Positions 1-8,794 of a stretch of 64,000 nucleotides of DNA are shown here, in pieces. The stretch spans positions 1,550,001 to 1,614,000 of the forward strand of contig NZ_CP023406.1 of assembly GCF_002327105.1 (NCBI RefSeq). The letters are read 5' to 3'. Position numbers and translations under genes: made by a program. The notes under the pieces were generated by a model, which saw only the letters and a program-made list of their open reading frames with translations, did not search any database and was not told where the DNA came from. How positions within the stretch are numbered: the stretch's first letter is position 1; the number at the start of each line of letters is the position of its first letter. This DNA comes from Luteimonas chenhongjianii (GTDB taxonomy: Bacteria; Pseudomonadota; Gammaproteobacteria; Xanthomonadales; Xanthomonadaceae).

Positions 1-909
1 CCGCGCGGCATGAGTTCCAACCAGGCCCTCCAGCGCGTGCGGCACCTGTTCCGTGCCGAGAAGGGCGGGCATACCGGCAGCCTTGATCCACTGGCGACCG
101 GCCTGCTGCCGGTGTGCTTCGGCGAGGCCACCAAGATCGCCGGCGGTCTGCTCGGCGCGCGCAAGGCCTACACCACGGTCGCCCGGCTCGGCCAGGTGAC
201 CGATACCGACGATGCCGATGGCGAGGTGCTGCGCGAGCGCCCGGTGCCGGCGCTGAGCATCGAGATGCTCGATGCCGCGCTCGGTCAGCTGGTCGGCCGC
301 ATCCAGCAGCGACCGCCGATCTACTCGGCGCTCAAGCGCGGCGGCGAGCCGCTCTATGCCAAGGCGCGGCGTGGCGAGACGGTCGAGATCGATACCCGAC
401 CGGTCGACGTGCATGCGTTCGAACTCCAATCCGCCGCCGACCTGCTCGACGGCGTGGTCGAGCCCGGCGGCATGCCGCAGCTGCGGCTTCACGTCGAATG
501 CGGTTCCGGCACCTACGTGCGCAGTCTGGTGCGGGATCTGGGCGAACTGCTCGGCTGCGGGGCCCACGTGGCCGAGCTGCGGCGGCTGTGGGTGGACCCG
601 TTCCGCGATCCGCGCATGTGGACGCTCGAAGACCTGCAGGCACTGGCCGCCCGCGACGAGGCGCAGCTCGAAGCCTGCGTGCTGGACATCGAGGCGGGCA
701 TGCTGGCCTGGCCGCAGGTTCATGTCGATCTTCGCCAGGCGGCGCGTCTCCAGCATGGGCAGGACCTGCCTGGGCCGTACGCACCAGCAGGCGAGGTCGC
801 GGTCATGGGCCCGGCCGGACTGGCCGAGGGCCTGGGCCACGTGGACGAGAACGGCCGTCTACGGCCACAACGCATGTTCCGTCGGGCAGGGTCGGACACT
901 GCGGGCTGA
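1..909 (+). CDS. truB: tRNA pseudouridine(55) synthase TruB, 5'-truncated by window edge
   Basis: TruB makes pseudouridine-55 in the T-loop of nearly all tRNAs. The reading frame is open at base 1 and the residues before the first ATG (P-R-G, then M-S-S-N) match the family's N-terminal K-P-x-G-x-S-S-N motif. The ATG at 10 is therefore internal and the true start lies upstream of the window. The catalytic Asp sits in [12 protein letters not shown], Asp codon at 85-87. The 302 codons present are close to the full family length of about 305-315. In gammaproteobacteria truB normally follows infB and rbfA and precedes rpsO, as here. Identity is secure. Confidence 0.96.
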   Translation, partial: PRGMSSNQALQRVRHLFRAEKGGHTGSLDPLATGLLPVCFGEATKIAGGLLGARKAYTTVARLGQVTDTDDADGEVLRERPVPALSIEMLDAALGQLVGRIQQRPPIYSALKRGGEPLYAKARRGETVEIDTRPVDVHAFELQSAADLLDGVVEPGGMPQLRLHVECGSGTYVRSLVRDLGELLGCGAHVAELRRLWVDPFRDPRMWTLEDLQALAARDEAQLEACVLDIEAGMLAWPQVHVDLRQAARLQHGQDLPGPYAPAGEVAVMGPAGLAEGLGHVDENGRLRPQRMFRRAGSDTAG

Positions 910-919
910 ATGGCCTGCC

Positions 920-948
920 TTGTCCGGCTTCCGGGTCGGCGGTACAAT
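920..948 (+). promoter_or_regulatory. Sigma-70 promoter of rpsO
   Basis: A -35 TTGTCC (920-925) and a -10 TACAAT (943-948) are separated by 17 bp. They lie just after truB and about 115 bp before rpsO, so rpsO-pnp has its own promoter besides any read-through from truB. A small G+C hairpin (around 951-972) follows the start region. Inferred by matrix match only. Confidence 0.65.
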
Positions 949-1064
949 TCGTGCGCCCTTTTAGGGGCACTCCGCAACATCCATTTCATGGCGGTCCGGG
1001 CGGTACGCGCCGGTGCGAACTGCACAGCGCGATCTTCTGCGGGACCCGCGTCAAGAGAACAGCA

Positions 1065-1331
1065 ATGACCAGCAGCATCGACAACGGCAAGATCATCGAA
1101 GAACACAAGCGCGGCGACAACGACACCGGCTCGCCGGAAGTCCAGGTCGCCCTGCTGACCGCACGCATCGTGCACCTGACCGAGCACTTCAAGACGCACA
1201 AGAAGGACCACCACAGCCGCCGCGGCCTGCTGATGATGGTCAACCGTCGTCGCAGCCTGCTGGACTATCTGCACCGGAAGGATGCCGATCGTTACAAGGC
1301 GCTGATCGAAAAGCTCGGCCTGCGTCGCTAA
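1065..1331 (+). CDS. rpsO: 30S ribosomal protein S15
   Basis: S15 is a primary 16S rRNA binding protein of the 30S platform. The product is 88 residues, against 89 in E. coli. It carries the family signatures [14 protein letters not shown], [11 protein letters not shown] and L-L-x-Y-L near the C-terminus. The ATG at 1065 gives the standard N-terminus; the longer open frame upstream is discarded. It is followed by a strong terminator and then pnp, the conserved rpsO-pnp order in which S15 and PNPase each autoregulate their own mRNA in E. coli. Confidence 0.97.
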   Translation: MTSSIDNGKIIEEHKRGDNDTGSPEVQVALLTARIVHLTEHFKTHKKDHHSRRGLLMMVNRRRSLLDYLHRKDADRYKALIEKLGLRR

Positions 1332-1342
1332 GCGTGACACCC

Positions 1343-1375
1343 ACCACGGCGCAGAAATGCGCCGTGGTTCTTTTC
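1343..1375 (+). terminator. Rho-independent terminator between rpsO and pnp
   Basis: An 11-bp perfect stem (ACCACGGCGCA at 1343-1353, TGCGCCGTGGT at 1358-1368) with a GAAA loop is followed by a TTCTTTTC tract. It corresponds to the intercistronic t1 terminator of the E. coli rpsO-pnp operon, so part of the transcript should end after rpsO. Confidence 0.85.
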
Positions 1376-1452
1376 TGGGCGTGGGTAACGCCCGCCCGAC
1401 CGGGGCAAGGGTTCCGGCCGGTTCATCGCAAGAGACATCAAGGAATTCCAAC

Positions 1453-3561
1453 GTGGCAAAAGTGACAAAGAGCTTCCAGTACGGCAGCCAGACCGTGACG
1501 CTCGAGACCGGCGAGATCGCGCGCCAGGCTGGCGGCGCCGTCATGGTGTCCTGCGACGGCACCCAGGTGCTCGTCACCGCGGTCGCCAACAAGACCGCAC
1601 GCGAGGGGCAGGATTTCTTCCCGCTCACCGTGGATTACCAGGAGAAGTTCTACGCGGGCGGCCGCATTCCCGGCGGCTTCTTCAAGCGTGAAGGCCGCGC
1701 CACGGAGAAGGAGACGCTGACCTCGCGTCTGATCGACCGTCCGATCCGTCCGCTGTTCCCCGATGGCTTCCGCAACGAAGTCCAGGTGATCGCCACGGTG
1801 ATGTCGATGAACCCGGAGGTCGACGGCGACATCCTGGCCCTGATCGGCGCTTCCGCCGCGCTTTCGCTCTCCGGCGCGCCGTTTGACGGCCCGATCGGCG
1901 CGGCGAAGGTCGGCTACAAGGACGGCCAGTACCTGCTGAACCCGACCGTGTCGGCCCTGAAGGATTCGGACCTCGAGCTCGTCGTCGCCGGTACCGCCAA
2001 CGCGGTGCTGATGGTGGAATCGGAAGCCAAGGAGCTGTCGGAAGACGTGATGCTCGGCGCGGTGATGTTCGGTCACCAGCAGATGCAGGTCGCGATCGCC
2101 GCGATCAACGAGCTCGTCGCCGAGGCCGGCAAGCCGAAGTGGGAGTGGTCGGCTCCGGCCACCAACGAAAGCCTGATCACCGCGATCCGCAATGCGGTCG
2201 GCGAGCAGCTGGCCGGCGCGTTCCAGGTGCGCGACAAGCTCGAGCGCAAGGACGCGATCTCCAAGGTCAAGAAGGCGATCCTCGAAGCCGTCGCGCCGCA
2301 CGCCGAGGCCAATGCCTGGTCGGCCGGCGAGCTGTCGAAGGAGTTCAGCGAGCAGGAATACCAGACGATGCGCAACTCGGTCCTCAAGACCAAGGTCCGC
2401 ATCGACGGCCGCGCGCTCGACCAGGTGCGTCCGATCAGCTCGAAGGTCAGCATCCTGCCGCGCGTGCACGGCTCGGCGCTGTTCACCCGTGGCGAGACCC
2501 AGGCGATCGTCGCGGTCACGCTGGGCACCGCCCGCGACGGCCAGATCATCGATTCGGTCTCCGGCGAGTACAAGGAACACTTCCTGTTCCATTACAACTT
2601 CCCTCCCTACTCGGTGGGCGAAGCCGGCCGCATGATGGGTCCGAAGCGTCGCGAGATCGGCCATGGCCGCCTCGCCAAGCGCGGCGTGCTCGCCGTGATG
2701 CCGACGATGGAAGAGTTCCCGTACACCATCCGCGTCGTGTCGGAGATCACCGAGTCGAACGGTTCCTCGTCGATGGCGTCGGTCTGTGGTTCGTCGCTGG
2801 CGCTGATGGACGCGGGCGTGCCGATCAAGGCGCCGGTCGCCGGTATCGCGATGGGTCTGGTCAAGGAAGGCGACGATTACGTCGTGCTGTCGGACATCCT
2901 GGGTGACGAAGATCACCTCGGCGACATGGACTTCAAGGTTGCCGGCACCACCAACGGCATCTCGGCCCTGCAGATGGACATCAAGATCCAGGGCATCACC
3001 GAAGAGATCATGCGTGTCGCGCTGGCACAGGCCAAGCAGGGTCGTCTGCACATCCTCAACGAGATGAGCAGCGCGCTGACCACCGCCCGTACCGAACTCA
3101 GCGAGTTCGCGCCGCGCCTGATCACGATCAAGATCCACCCCGACAAGATCCGCGAGGTCATCGGCAAGGGCGGTTCGGTCATCCAGGGCATCACCAAGGA
3201 GACCGGCACCCAGATCGACATCCAGGACGACGGCACGATCACGATCGCCTCGGTCGACGCGGCCGCCGGCCGTGCCGCCAAGGAGCGTATCGAGCAGATC
3301 ACCTCCGACGTCGAGCCGGGCCGGATCTATGAGGGCAAGGTCGTCAAGCTGATGGACTTCGGCGCATTCGTGACGATCTCCCCCGGCAAGGACGGCCTGG
3401 TCCACGTGTCGCAGATCTCCAACGAGCGCGTCGAGAAGGTCGGCGACGTGCTCAAGGAAGGCGACGTGGTCAAGGTCAAGGTGCTGGAAGTCGACAAGCA
3501 GGGCCGTATCCGTCTGTCGATGAAGGCCGTCGCCGAAGGCGAGGGCACGCCGGCCGAGTAA
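1453..3561 (+). CDS. pnp: Polyribonucleotide nucleotidyltransferase (PNPase)
   Basis: PNPase is a trimeric 3'-5' phosphorolytic exoribonuclease and a core part of the RNA degradosome. The GTG start at 1453 gives the standard M-A-K-V-T-K-S-F-x-Y-G-x-x-T-V N-terminus and has an AAGGA Shine-Dalgarno at 1440-1444; the ATG further upstream is rejected. The 702 residues contain two RNase PH domains separated by a helical domain, a KH domain (I-R-E-V-I-G-K-G-G, about residue 560) and a C-terminal S1 domain (G-x-V-x-x-x-x-D-F-G-A-F-V, about 622-690). Length matches the family. A terminator follows directly. Confidence 0.97.
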   Translation: MAKVTKSFQYGSQTVTLETGEIARQAGGAVMVSCDGTQVLVTAVANKTAREGQDFFPLTVDYQEKFYAGGRIPGGFFKREGRATEKETLTSRLIDRPIRPLFPDGFRNEVQVIATVMSMNPEVDGDILALIGASAALSLSGAPFDGPIGAAKVGYKDGQYLLNPTVSALKDSDLELVVAGTANAVLMVESEAKELSEDVMLGAVMFGHQQMQVAIAAINELVAEAGKPKWEWSAPATNESLITAIRNAVGEQLAGAFQVRDKLERKDAISKVKKAILEAVAPHAEANAWSAGELSKEFSEQEYQTMRNSVLKTKVRIDGRALDQVRPISSKVSILPRVHGSALFTRGETQAIVAVTLGTARDGQIIDSVSGEYKEHFLFHYNFPPYSVGEAGRMMGPKRREIGHGRLAKRGVLAVMPTMEEFPYTIRVVSEITESNGSSSMASVCGSSLALMDAGVPIKAPVAGIAMGLVKEGDDYVVLSDILGDEDHLGDMDFKVAGTTNGISALQMDIKIQGITEEIMRVALAQAKQGRLHILNEMSSALTTARTELSEFAPRLITIKIHPDKIREVIGKGGSVIQGITKETGTQIDIQDDGTITIASVDAAAGRAAKERIEQITSDVEPGRIYEGKVVKLMDFGAFVTISPGKDGLVHVSQISNERVEKVGDVLKEGDVVKVKVLEVDKQGRIRLSMKAVAEGEGTPAE

Positions 3562-3585
3562 TCGCCAGCGTCCGAAGCAACAAGG

Positions 3586-3613
3586 AAACGGGCCGCGCAA
3601 GCGGCCCGTTTTC
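3586..3613 (+). terminator. Rho-independent terminator of pnp
   Basis: A 10-bp stem AACGGGCCGC / GCGGCCCGTT with a GCAA tetraloop (3597-3600) and a T run lies 25 bp after the pnp stop codon. Confidence 0.85.
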
Positions 3614-3720
3614 GTTGGGGCCTCGCTGGCGACTGGATGCGGAACGTGGTGCGGCCCCTGTCAGCGCACTGCGCATCGGTCTGCCACGCCGCGCCGGATG
3701 CTGGCGTGTGAACCTGCCGG

Positions 3721-3771
3721 CCCGCCAGCCCGCCAGCCCGCCAGCCCGCCGATCGCCGATCGCCGATCGCC
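3721..3771. repeat. Two adjoining short tandem repeats upstream of the asnB leader
   Basis: CCCGCCAG is repeated 3.75 times (3721-3750) and runs directly into three copies of GATCGCC (3751-3771). There is no coding pattern. The array lies between the pnp terminator and the asnB leader and could vary in copy number by replication slippage. Apart from this array I see nothing in 3614-3840. Confidence 0.8.
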
Positions 3772-3892
3772 GTTCTTGCCGCGCGGCAGCGCTAGAGCAA
3801 CCGCTTGGTTCGGAGGTGGGTTGCATGGGGGAACGCGGTTGTTGCGCACGCAACGGTTGCACCACGAGCGCTGCGCCGATAGTTTCGATCCC

Positions 3893-3988
3893 ATGCCGCA
3901 GATCGCCGCCAACAATCGCAACCGCAACGCACTGCGCACGAACAATCGTGCGCGGCCGATGCGGGTGTGGGAGCGGGCGCGGACGTAG
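3893..3988 (+). CDS. Putative asparagine-rich leader peptide of asnB
   Basis: A short frame of 31 codons plus TAG begins at ATG 3893. Six of residues 7-18 are Asn, with codons at 3911, 3914, 3920, 3926, 3941 and 3944, including two N-N pairs. Asn-rich runs are unexpected in DNA of this GC content. The frame ends about 120 bp before asnB and overlaps the helices of a terminator/antiterminator pair, the arrangement of classical attenuator leader peptides (his, thr, ilv). No convincing Shine-Dalgarno precedes the ATG. A weak -10-like GATAGT at 3878-3883 would place transcription start at or next to the ATG, so a leaderless transcript is possible. Function is inferred from position and composition. 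Confidence 0.6.
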   Translation: MPQIAANNRNRNALRTNNRARPMRVWERART

Positions 3989-4055
3989 CAATACAGGCAA
4001 GAACGCGCAGGCACCGAATCACACAACCCGCATCGGCCGCGATGCGGGTTTTTTC
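3934..4055 (+). promoter_or_regulatory. Transcription attenuator of asnB (pause hairpin, antiterminator, terminator)
   Basis: Three helices can be drawn. (1) Hairpin GCGCACGA (3934-3941) / TCGTGCGC (3946-3953), lying over the last two Asn codons of the leader peptide. (2) A 16-bp perfect antiterminator pairing of 3951-3966 (CGCGGCCGATGCGGGT) with 4026-4041. (3) An 11-bp terminator hairpin, AACCCGCATCG (4025-4035) / CGATGCGGGTT (4040-4050), loop GCCG, with six Ts at 4049-4054. Helices 2 and 3 share 4026-4041 and exclude each other. Stalling at Asn codons would leave 3951-3966 free to pair and allow asnB transcription; smooth translation through that segment would favour termination. The pairings are seen directly; the regulation is inferred. 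Confidence 0.7.
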
Positions 4056-4105
4056 ATGCCCGTATCCGGCTCCATCGACCCGATCACCCGCTCAGGAGCC
4101 CCACC

Positions 4106-5812
4106 ATGTGTTCGATCTTCACCATCTTCGGCCTGCAACCAGGCGACGACGTGTCTGCCTTGCGTCGCCAGGCCCTCGCATGTTCGCAGCGCCAGCGCCA
4201 CCGCGGGCCCGACTGGAGCGGCGTGTACGTCGACGACCAGGCGATCCTCGTACACGAGCGCCTCGCGATCGTTGACCCCGCCGGCGGTTCGCAGCCGCTG
4301 CTGTCGCAGGACGGGGCGCTGGTGCTGGCGGTCAACGGCGAGATCTACAACCACCAGGCGTTGAAGGCCGGCCTGCGCTCGGCCTACGCGTTCAAGACCG
4401 CATCGGACTGCGAGGTGGTCAACGCGCTCTACCGCGAGCATGAGGCCGACGGCAGCGGCCCGGCCGCCTTCCTCGAACGGCTCAACGGCATCTTCGCGTT
4501 CGCGCTGTGGGACCGCGACAGCGGCCGCGCGATCATCGCCCGCGATCCGATCGGCGTGGTGCCGTTGTACTGGGGCCACGACCGCGAGGGCCGCCTGCGC
4601 GTCGCGTCCGAGATGAAGGCGCTTGCCGACAGTTGTGCCGATGTCGCGCAGTTTCCGCCAGGGCACTTCTATGACAGTGCCACCGGCGCACTCACGCGGT
4701 ATTACCGGCGGCCGTGGCGCGACTTCGAGGCGGTCGAAGGTGTGGACGTGTCGCTCGACGAACTGCGCGAAGCGTTCGAAGCGGCGGTGCATCGCCAGCT
4801 GATGACCGATGTGCCCTACGGCGTGCTGCTGTCGGGTGGTCTGGATTCCTCGCTGGTCGCTGCCGTGGCCGCGCGCTATGCGCCCCACCGCGTCGAGGAC
4901 GGCGACCGCAGCGAGGCCTGGTGGCCGCGCCTGCATTCGTTCGCGATCGGCCTCCGGGGCTCCCCCGATCTCGCGGCCGCCGCGATTGCCGCCGAGTCGC
5001 TGGGCACCGTGCACCATGGCTTCGAATACACCCTGGAGGAAGGTCTCGACGCGCTGCCGGACGTGATCCGTCATGTCGAGAGCTTCGACGTGACCACGAT
5101 CCGCGCGTCGACGCCGATGTTCCTGCTCGCGCGCCGCATCAAGGCGATGGGGGTGAAGATGGTGCTCTCGGGCGAGGGCAGCGACGAGATCTTCGGCGGT
5201 TATCTGTACTTCCACCGGGCGCCGGATGCACGCCAGTTCCACGAAGAGCTGGTGCGCAAGCTCGATGCGCTGCATACCTTCGATTGCCTGCGCGCGAACA
5301 AGTCGATGATGGCCTGGGGCGTCGAGCCGCGCGTCCCGTTCCTGGACCGGGAATTCCTCGATGTTGCCATGCGTTTCGATGCCGCGCACAAGATGATCCA
5401 TCGCGACAGCGACAGCTTCCAGCGCATGGAGAAAGGCGTGCTACGTGCCGCGTTCGATGGTCATCTGCCCGACGAGATCCTGTGGCGGCAGAAGGAGCAG
5501 TTCAGCGATGGCGTGGGCTACGGCTGGATCGATGGCCTCAAGGCGCACGCGCTGGAGCATGTCAGCGACCGCGAGCTCGCAGCCGCAGCGCGCCGGTTCC
5601 CGCACGATCCGCCGCAGACCAGGGAGGCCTATCTCTATCGCTGCCTGTTCGAGCAGGTGTTTCCGTCACCTGCAGCGGCGATGACCGTGCCTGGTGGCAA
5701 ATCGATCGCATGTTCGTCGCCCGCGGCGATCGCGTGGGATGCCGCCTTCGCCAGCGCCGCCGATCCTTCGGGGCGGGCGGTGGCGGGTGTGCACAACGCC
5801 GCTGTGGCCTGA
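4106..5812 (+). CDS. asnB: Asparagine synthase B (glutamine-hydrolysing)
   Basis: This cytosolic enzyme makes asparagine from aspartate, ATP and glutamine. The ATG at 4106 has AGGAG at 4094-4098 and leaves Cys2 as the N-terminal nucleophile of the class II glutamine amidotransferase domain (about residues 2-200, with R-H-R-G-P-D and N-G-E-I-Y-N). The synthetase domain has the pyrophosphate loop S-G-G-L-D-S-S at about 243-249 and L-S-G-E-G-S-D-E-I-F-G-G-Y. The 568 residues compare with 554 in E. coli; the last 45 or so, rich in Ala and Ser, look non-conserved. It is a single gene behind the attenuator described above, which points to control by Asn supply. Confidence 0.95.
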   Translation: MCSIFTIFGLQPGDDVSALRRQALACSQRQRHRGPDWSGVYVDDQAILVHERLAIVDPAGGSQPLLSQDGALVLAVNGEIYNHQALKAGLRSAYAFKTASDCEVVNALYREHEADGSGPAAFLERLNGIFAFALWDRDSGRAIIARDPIGVVPLYWGHDREGRLRVASEMKALADSCADVAQFPPGHFYDSATGALTRYYRRPWRDFEAVEGVDVSLDELREAFEAAVHRQLMTDVPYGVLLSGGLDSSLVAAVAARYAPHRVEDGDRSEAWWPRLHSFAIGLRGSPDLAAAAIAAESLGTVHHGFEYTLEEGLDALPDVIRHVESFDVTTIRASTPMFLLARRIKAMGVKMVLSGEGSDEIFGGYLYFHRAPDARQFHEELVRKLDALHTFDCLRANKSMMAWGVEPRVPFLDREFLDVAMRFDAAHKMIHRDSDSFQRMEKGVLRAAFDGHLPDEILWRQKEQFSDGVGYGWIDGLKAHALEHVSDRELAAAARRFPHDPPQTREAYLYRCLFEQVFPSPAAAMTVPGGKSIACSSPAAIAWDAAFASAADPSGRAVAGVHNAAVA

Positions 5813-6104
5813 TGGACTGACGGTGCGGCCCGTCCGGTGGAGCGCGACCGTCTTGCTTCCCGGGCCGCCGGTGCGGCGGGGCGGGGCGAAACGCGCAGGC
5901 GCTGATGCTCCTGCGCAGTCCCGCTGGGTGCGCGTCGCGCCGGCCGCTGCCCGATGGCGGCCGCTCTACATCGATGTCGCGCATGCGCGGCTTGTCGTGC
6001 GTCGTTCCAGCTGTACTGAAGCGCTGAGCCGCATCGGCCCGACGGCAACGGTCATGACGAAGCGGAGCGACGATCCCAGGCACTCCGCGGAACCACGGGT
6101 CGGA
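5813..6104. other. Intergenic, nothing recognised
   Basis: About 290 bp between the convergent asnB and cytochrome b561 genes. Several overlapping open frames exist, but they are Arg/Pro-rich products of high-GC DNA without family features. No clear terminator hairpin with a T tract was seen. Confidence 0.5.
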
Positions 6105-6653
6105 TCAGAACTTTCCTGCCATCCGCGACAGCGTCGTATCGCGCCACACGAAATGGTGGAGCGCGACCATCGCCACGTGCCCGGCGATCAGCGCCAGCAG
6201 GGTCCATGCGACGAGGCCGTGGGACAGGTTCGCCGGTGCCATCAGCTGGTCGATCCGTTCTCCAGTCGCCGGGAAAAGCGGGATGCCCCACGGAGCGAAA
6301 CCCCGGCCCGAGCCGAACTCGCGCAGCAGGGCGACGATCGGCACGTAGAGCATCAAGGCATACAGCAGCGCATGGCCGAGCGCCGCCAGGCGGCCTGCCC
6401 GGGTGGCCGGATGCGGTGGACGCCGTCGCCACTGCGACAGCCCCCAGGCGCCGCGCAACAGGATCAACAGCATCAGCGTGGTGCCGATCGGTTTGTGCGT
6501 GCCGACGAGAAAGGCCGTCAGCGGATGACGGCCCAGCGTGAGCTTCACACCCATGCCGAGGAACTGCCAGGCAAGCAGCGCCGCCATGCCCCAGTGCAGC
6601 ACGCGTGTGACCAGGCCGTAGCGCAGTGGGGAATCGCTCCAGTGAAACGACAT
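6105..6653 (-). CDS. Cytochrome b561 family membrane protein
   Basis: The product is 182 residues with four predicted transmembrane segments. His residues sit in the pattern of prokaryotic di-heme cytochrome b561: R-V-L-H-W-G in helix 1, G-T-H-K-P-I-G before helix 2, then N-L-S-H-G and A-L-H-H-F in helices 3-4. This family passes electrons from the quinone pool or acts as membrane superoxide oxidase (CybB). The start at 6653 gives M-S-F-H-W and excludes a basic non-homologous upstream extension. It is a lone gene divergent from fabV. The electron partner cannot be told from sequence. Confidence 0.85.
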   Translation of the reverse strand: MSFHWSDSPLRYGLVTRVLHWGMAALLAWQFLGMGVKLTLGRHPLTAFLVGTHKPIGTTLMLLILLRGAWGLSQWRRRPPHPATRAGRLAALGHALLYALMLYVPIVALLREFGSGRGFAPWGIPLFPATGERIDQLMAPANLSHGLVAWTLLALIAGHVAMVALHHFVWRDTTLSRMAGKF

Positions 6654-6973
6654 GCACAACGTCCTTGAAAAAACGACGCACAGTTCAGCCGCACAGCCGA
6701 GTGCTGTCAATCGCAGGACGCGCCCGTTCCGGCGCCGGCAGGCGAAGACCGGCGCGCGCGCCATGCGCAACGCGGATCGCCGACGTGGCCGGCGACGCGC
6801 TCCGGCGCTGCCTGCGAAGCGATGGTCCGCATGCGCTGCCGCGCACGAGGCGAGTGCATGGTGACGGAACCACCGCGTCTCGGATCGGCGCGTCACCATC
6901 GACCCCCGTACGGGACCGCCGCGATCCCAGCCCGTAAACTGGGCGCCACGTTTCCAGACACACGGGCAGCACA
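6654..6973. other. Intergenic between divergent cytochrome b561 and fabV genes
   Basis: About 320 bp that must hold both 5' regions. I see no strong sigma-70 match, no conserved operator and no believable small gene. GC content and codon pattern resemble the neighbouring non-coding DNA. Confidence 0.4.
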
Positions 6974-8185
6974 GTGATCATCCATCCCAAGGTCCGCGGC
7001 TTCATCTGCACCACCACGCATCCGACCGGTTGCGACCTCAACGTGCGTGACCAGATCGAGGCCACGCGCGCGCGCGGCGTGCGCGACGACGGACCGAAAA
7101 AGGTGCTGGTGATCGGCGCGTCCAGTGGCTACGGCCTGGCGGCGCGCATCAGCGCTGCGTTCGGCTTCGGCGCCGACACGCTCGGCGTGTTCTTCGAAAA
7201 GCCCGGCACCGAGAAAAAGCCCGGGACCGCCGGCTGGTACAACGCCGCCGCGTTCGACAGGTATGCCAAGCAGGCCGGGCTCTACAGCCGCTCGATCAAT
7301 GGCGATGCGTTCTCTGATGCGGCGCGCGCGCAGGCGATCGAACTGATCCGCAACGAGATGGGCGGCCAGGTGGATCTGGTCGTGTATTCGCTGGCATCCC
7401 CGGTGCGCAAGCTGCCCGACACCGGCGAAGTGAAGCGCTCGGCGCTCAAGCCGATCGGCGAGGCTTACACCTCGACCGCGATCGACACCAACAAGGACCA
7501 GATCATCGAGGCCTCGATCGAACCCGCGACCGAGCAGGAGATCGCCGACACCGTGACCGTGATGGGCGGCCAGGATTGGCAGCTTTGGATCGACGCGCTG
7601 CGCGATGCCGGCGTGCTCGCCGATGGCGCGAAGACGGTCGCCTTCAGCTACATCGGCACCGAGATCACCTGGCCGATCTACTGGCACGGCGCCCTGGGCC
7701 GCGCCAAGGCCGATCTCGATGAAACCGCGCGGCGCATCGATGCGCAACTCGGCGAAACCGGCGGCAGCGCGAACGTTGCCGTGCTCAAGTCCGTGGTCAC
7801 CCAGGCCAGCGCCGCCATCCCGGTGCTGCCGCTGTACATCGCCATCGCCTTCAAGGTCATGAAGGAGAAGGGACTCCACGAGGGCACGCTCGACCAGCTC
7901 GACCGCCTGTTCCGCGAGCGCATGTATCGCGCCGACGGCGCGCCGGCCGAGCTCGACGAAGAACACCGCCTGCGTCTGGACGACTGGGAGCTGCGCGATG
8001 ACGTGCAGGCGCAGTGCAAGGCGCTGTGGCCGCAGATCACCACGGAGAACCTGTCGGAACTCACCGACTACGCCGGCTACAAGCACGAGTTCCTGAAGCT
8101 GTTCGGCTTCGAGCGCAGTGATGTGGACTATGACGCCGAGGTCGATCCGGTCGTGGAATTCGACGTGATCGAACTGCGCGACTGA
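6974..8185 (+). CDS. fabV: Enoyl-[acyl-carrier-protein] reductase FabV (NADH)
   Basis: FabV catalyses the last reduction of each fatty-acid elongation cycle and can also reduce trans-2-enoyl-CoA. It is the triclosan-insensitive alternative to FabI. The GTG start at 6974 gives [12 protein letters not shown], the family N-terminus. The NAD-binding loop is G-A-S-S-G-Y-G near residue 45. The catalytic Y-x8-K pair falls at Tyr236 and Lys245, the same numbers as in Xanthomonas oryzae FabV. Length is 403 residues, typical. No other enoyl reductase gene is in the window. Apparently monocistronic. Confidence 0.96.
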   Translation: MIIHPKVRGFICTTTHPTGCDLNVRDQIEATRARGVRDDGPKKVLVIGASSGYGLAARISAAFGFGADTLGVFFEKPGTEKKPGTAGWYNAAAFDRYAKQAGLYSRSINGDAFSDAARAQAIELIRNEMGGQVDLVVYSLASPVRKLPDTGEVKRSALKPIGEAYTSTAIDTNKDQIIEASIEPATEQEIADTVTVMGGQDWQLWIDALRDAGVLADGAKTVAFSYIGTEITWPIYWHGALGRAKADLDETARRIDAQLGETGGSANVAVLKSVVTQASAAIPVLPLYIAIAFKVMKEKGLHEGTLDQLDRLFRERMYRADGAPAELDEEHRLRLDDWELRDDVQAQCKALWPQITTENLSELTDYAGYKHEFLKLFGFERSDVDYDAEVDPVVEFDVIELRD

Positions 8186-8247
8186 ACGGCGCAACGACAG
8201 CGGGCGCTGCGCGCGCTCCGGCCGTGGCAAGCCGGCTGCGCCGCGGC

Positions 8248-8571
8248 CTACGTCGGTCTGTTGAAGCGTTCGGCGCCCAGGGCGATCCAGGCGCCGACCA
8301 CCATGGAAACGAGTGCGAACAGCCCGGTCAGCGGCAGGGCCAGGCCGGGCATCCGCAAGGAGGCCAGGCCGAGGACGAAGGCCGTGGCCGGCAGGATCGC
8401 AAGCCGGCGTCCGGCCCAGCGATGCAGCGCCTCCGCATCGTGTACGCGGCGGTAATCGACGCCGGTGAGCGGTCTCGCTCGCGCGCCGGCGTAGCGGACC
8501 GCCAGGGCCACCACGCCCAGCACCGGTGAAACTGCCAGAAGGGCGATGCCCAGGAACCGCAGGCCATCCAT
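8248..8571 (-). CDS. Hypothetical small membrane protein
   Basis: The product is 107 residues with three likely transmembrane helices: one from residue 4 to 24, a polar stretch with R-R-V-H-D-A-E-A-L-H-R-W, then two hydrophobic segments in the C-terminal half. I chose the ATG at 8571 (M-D-G-L-R-F) because upstream codons are Arg/Ser-rich and non-hydrophobic. It is convergent with fabV and divergent from alkB. I do not recognise the family; the layout is loosely like small SdpI/DUF3784-type proteins, but that is not established. Confidence 0.6.
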   Translation of the reverse strand: MDGLRFLGIALLAVSPVLGVVALAVRYAGARARPLTGVDYRRVHDAEALHRWAGRRLAILPATAFVLGLASLRMPGLALPLTGLFALVSMVVGAWIALGAERFNRPT

Positions 8572-8794
8572 GCGCGCGCTCCACACCAGGAGCCGGTGAT
8601 GCTCGCCAGCGGGCGCGGAGGCGTCAAGCGTTGCTCCGCCGTCAGAAGACGGCCGCCAGAGGTCGCCGCGCGCGTTTCCGGTGCGCGTGATCTGCATGAA
8701 CCCCAAATCGATCCACGCCGCCGCGCGTCGATGGAGCGCCCTCGGCGGCACCGTCGCGTCCTGCGCGACACCTCCGTGCTGGAATGATCGGCTC

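Noticed and set aside
1438..3600. Very long minus-strand open frame (720 codons) across pnp
   Set aside because: Asp/Arg/His-rich mirror of the plus-strand pnp codons, with no family features. PNPase is unmistakable on the other strand. Similar mirrors lie over cydAB (18469-21342), rnr (24062-25936) and uvrA.
3721..3771. Short CRISPR-like array
   Set aside because: Units are 7-8 bp with no spacers and no cas genes anywhere in the window.
3825..4055. ATG 3825 with a good GGAGGT Shine-Dalgarno before the asnB leader
   Set aside because: Its frame is Arg/Cys-rich and runs on through the terminator into asnB. The Asn-rich frame at 3893 fits the helices, although it lacks a clear ribosome site. 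I keep 3893 but note that this ribosome site has no good owner.
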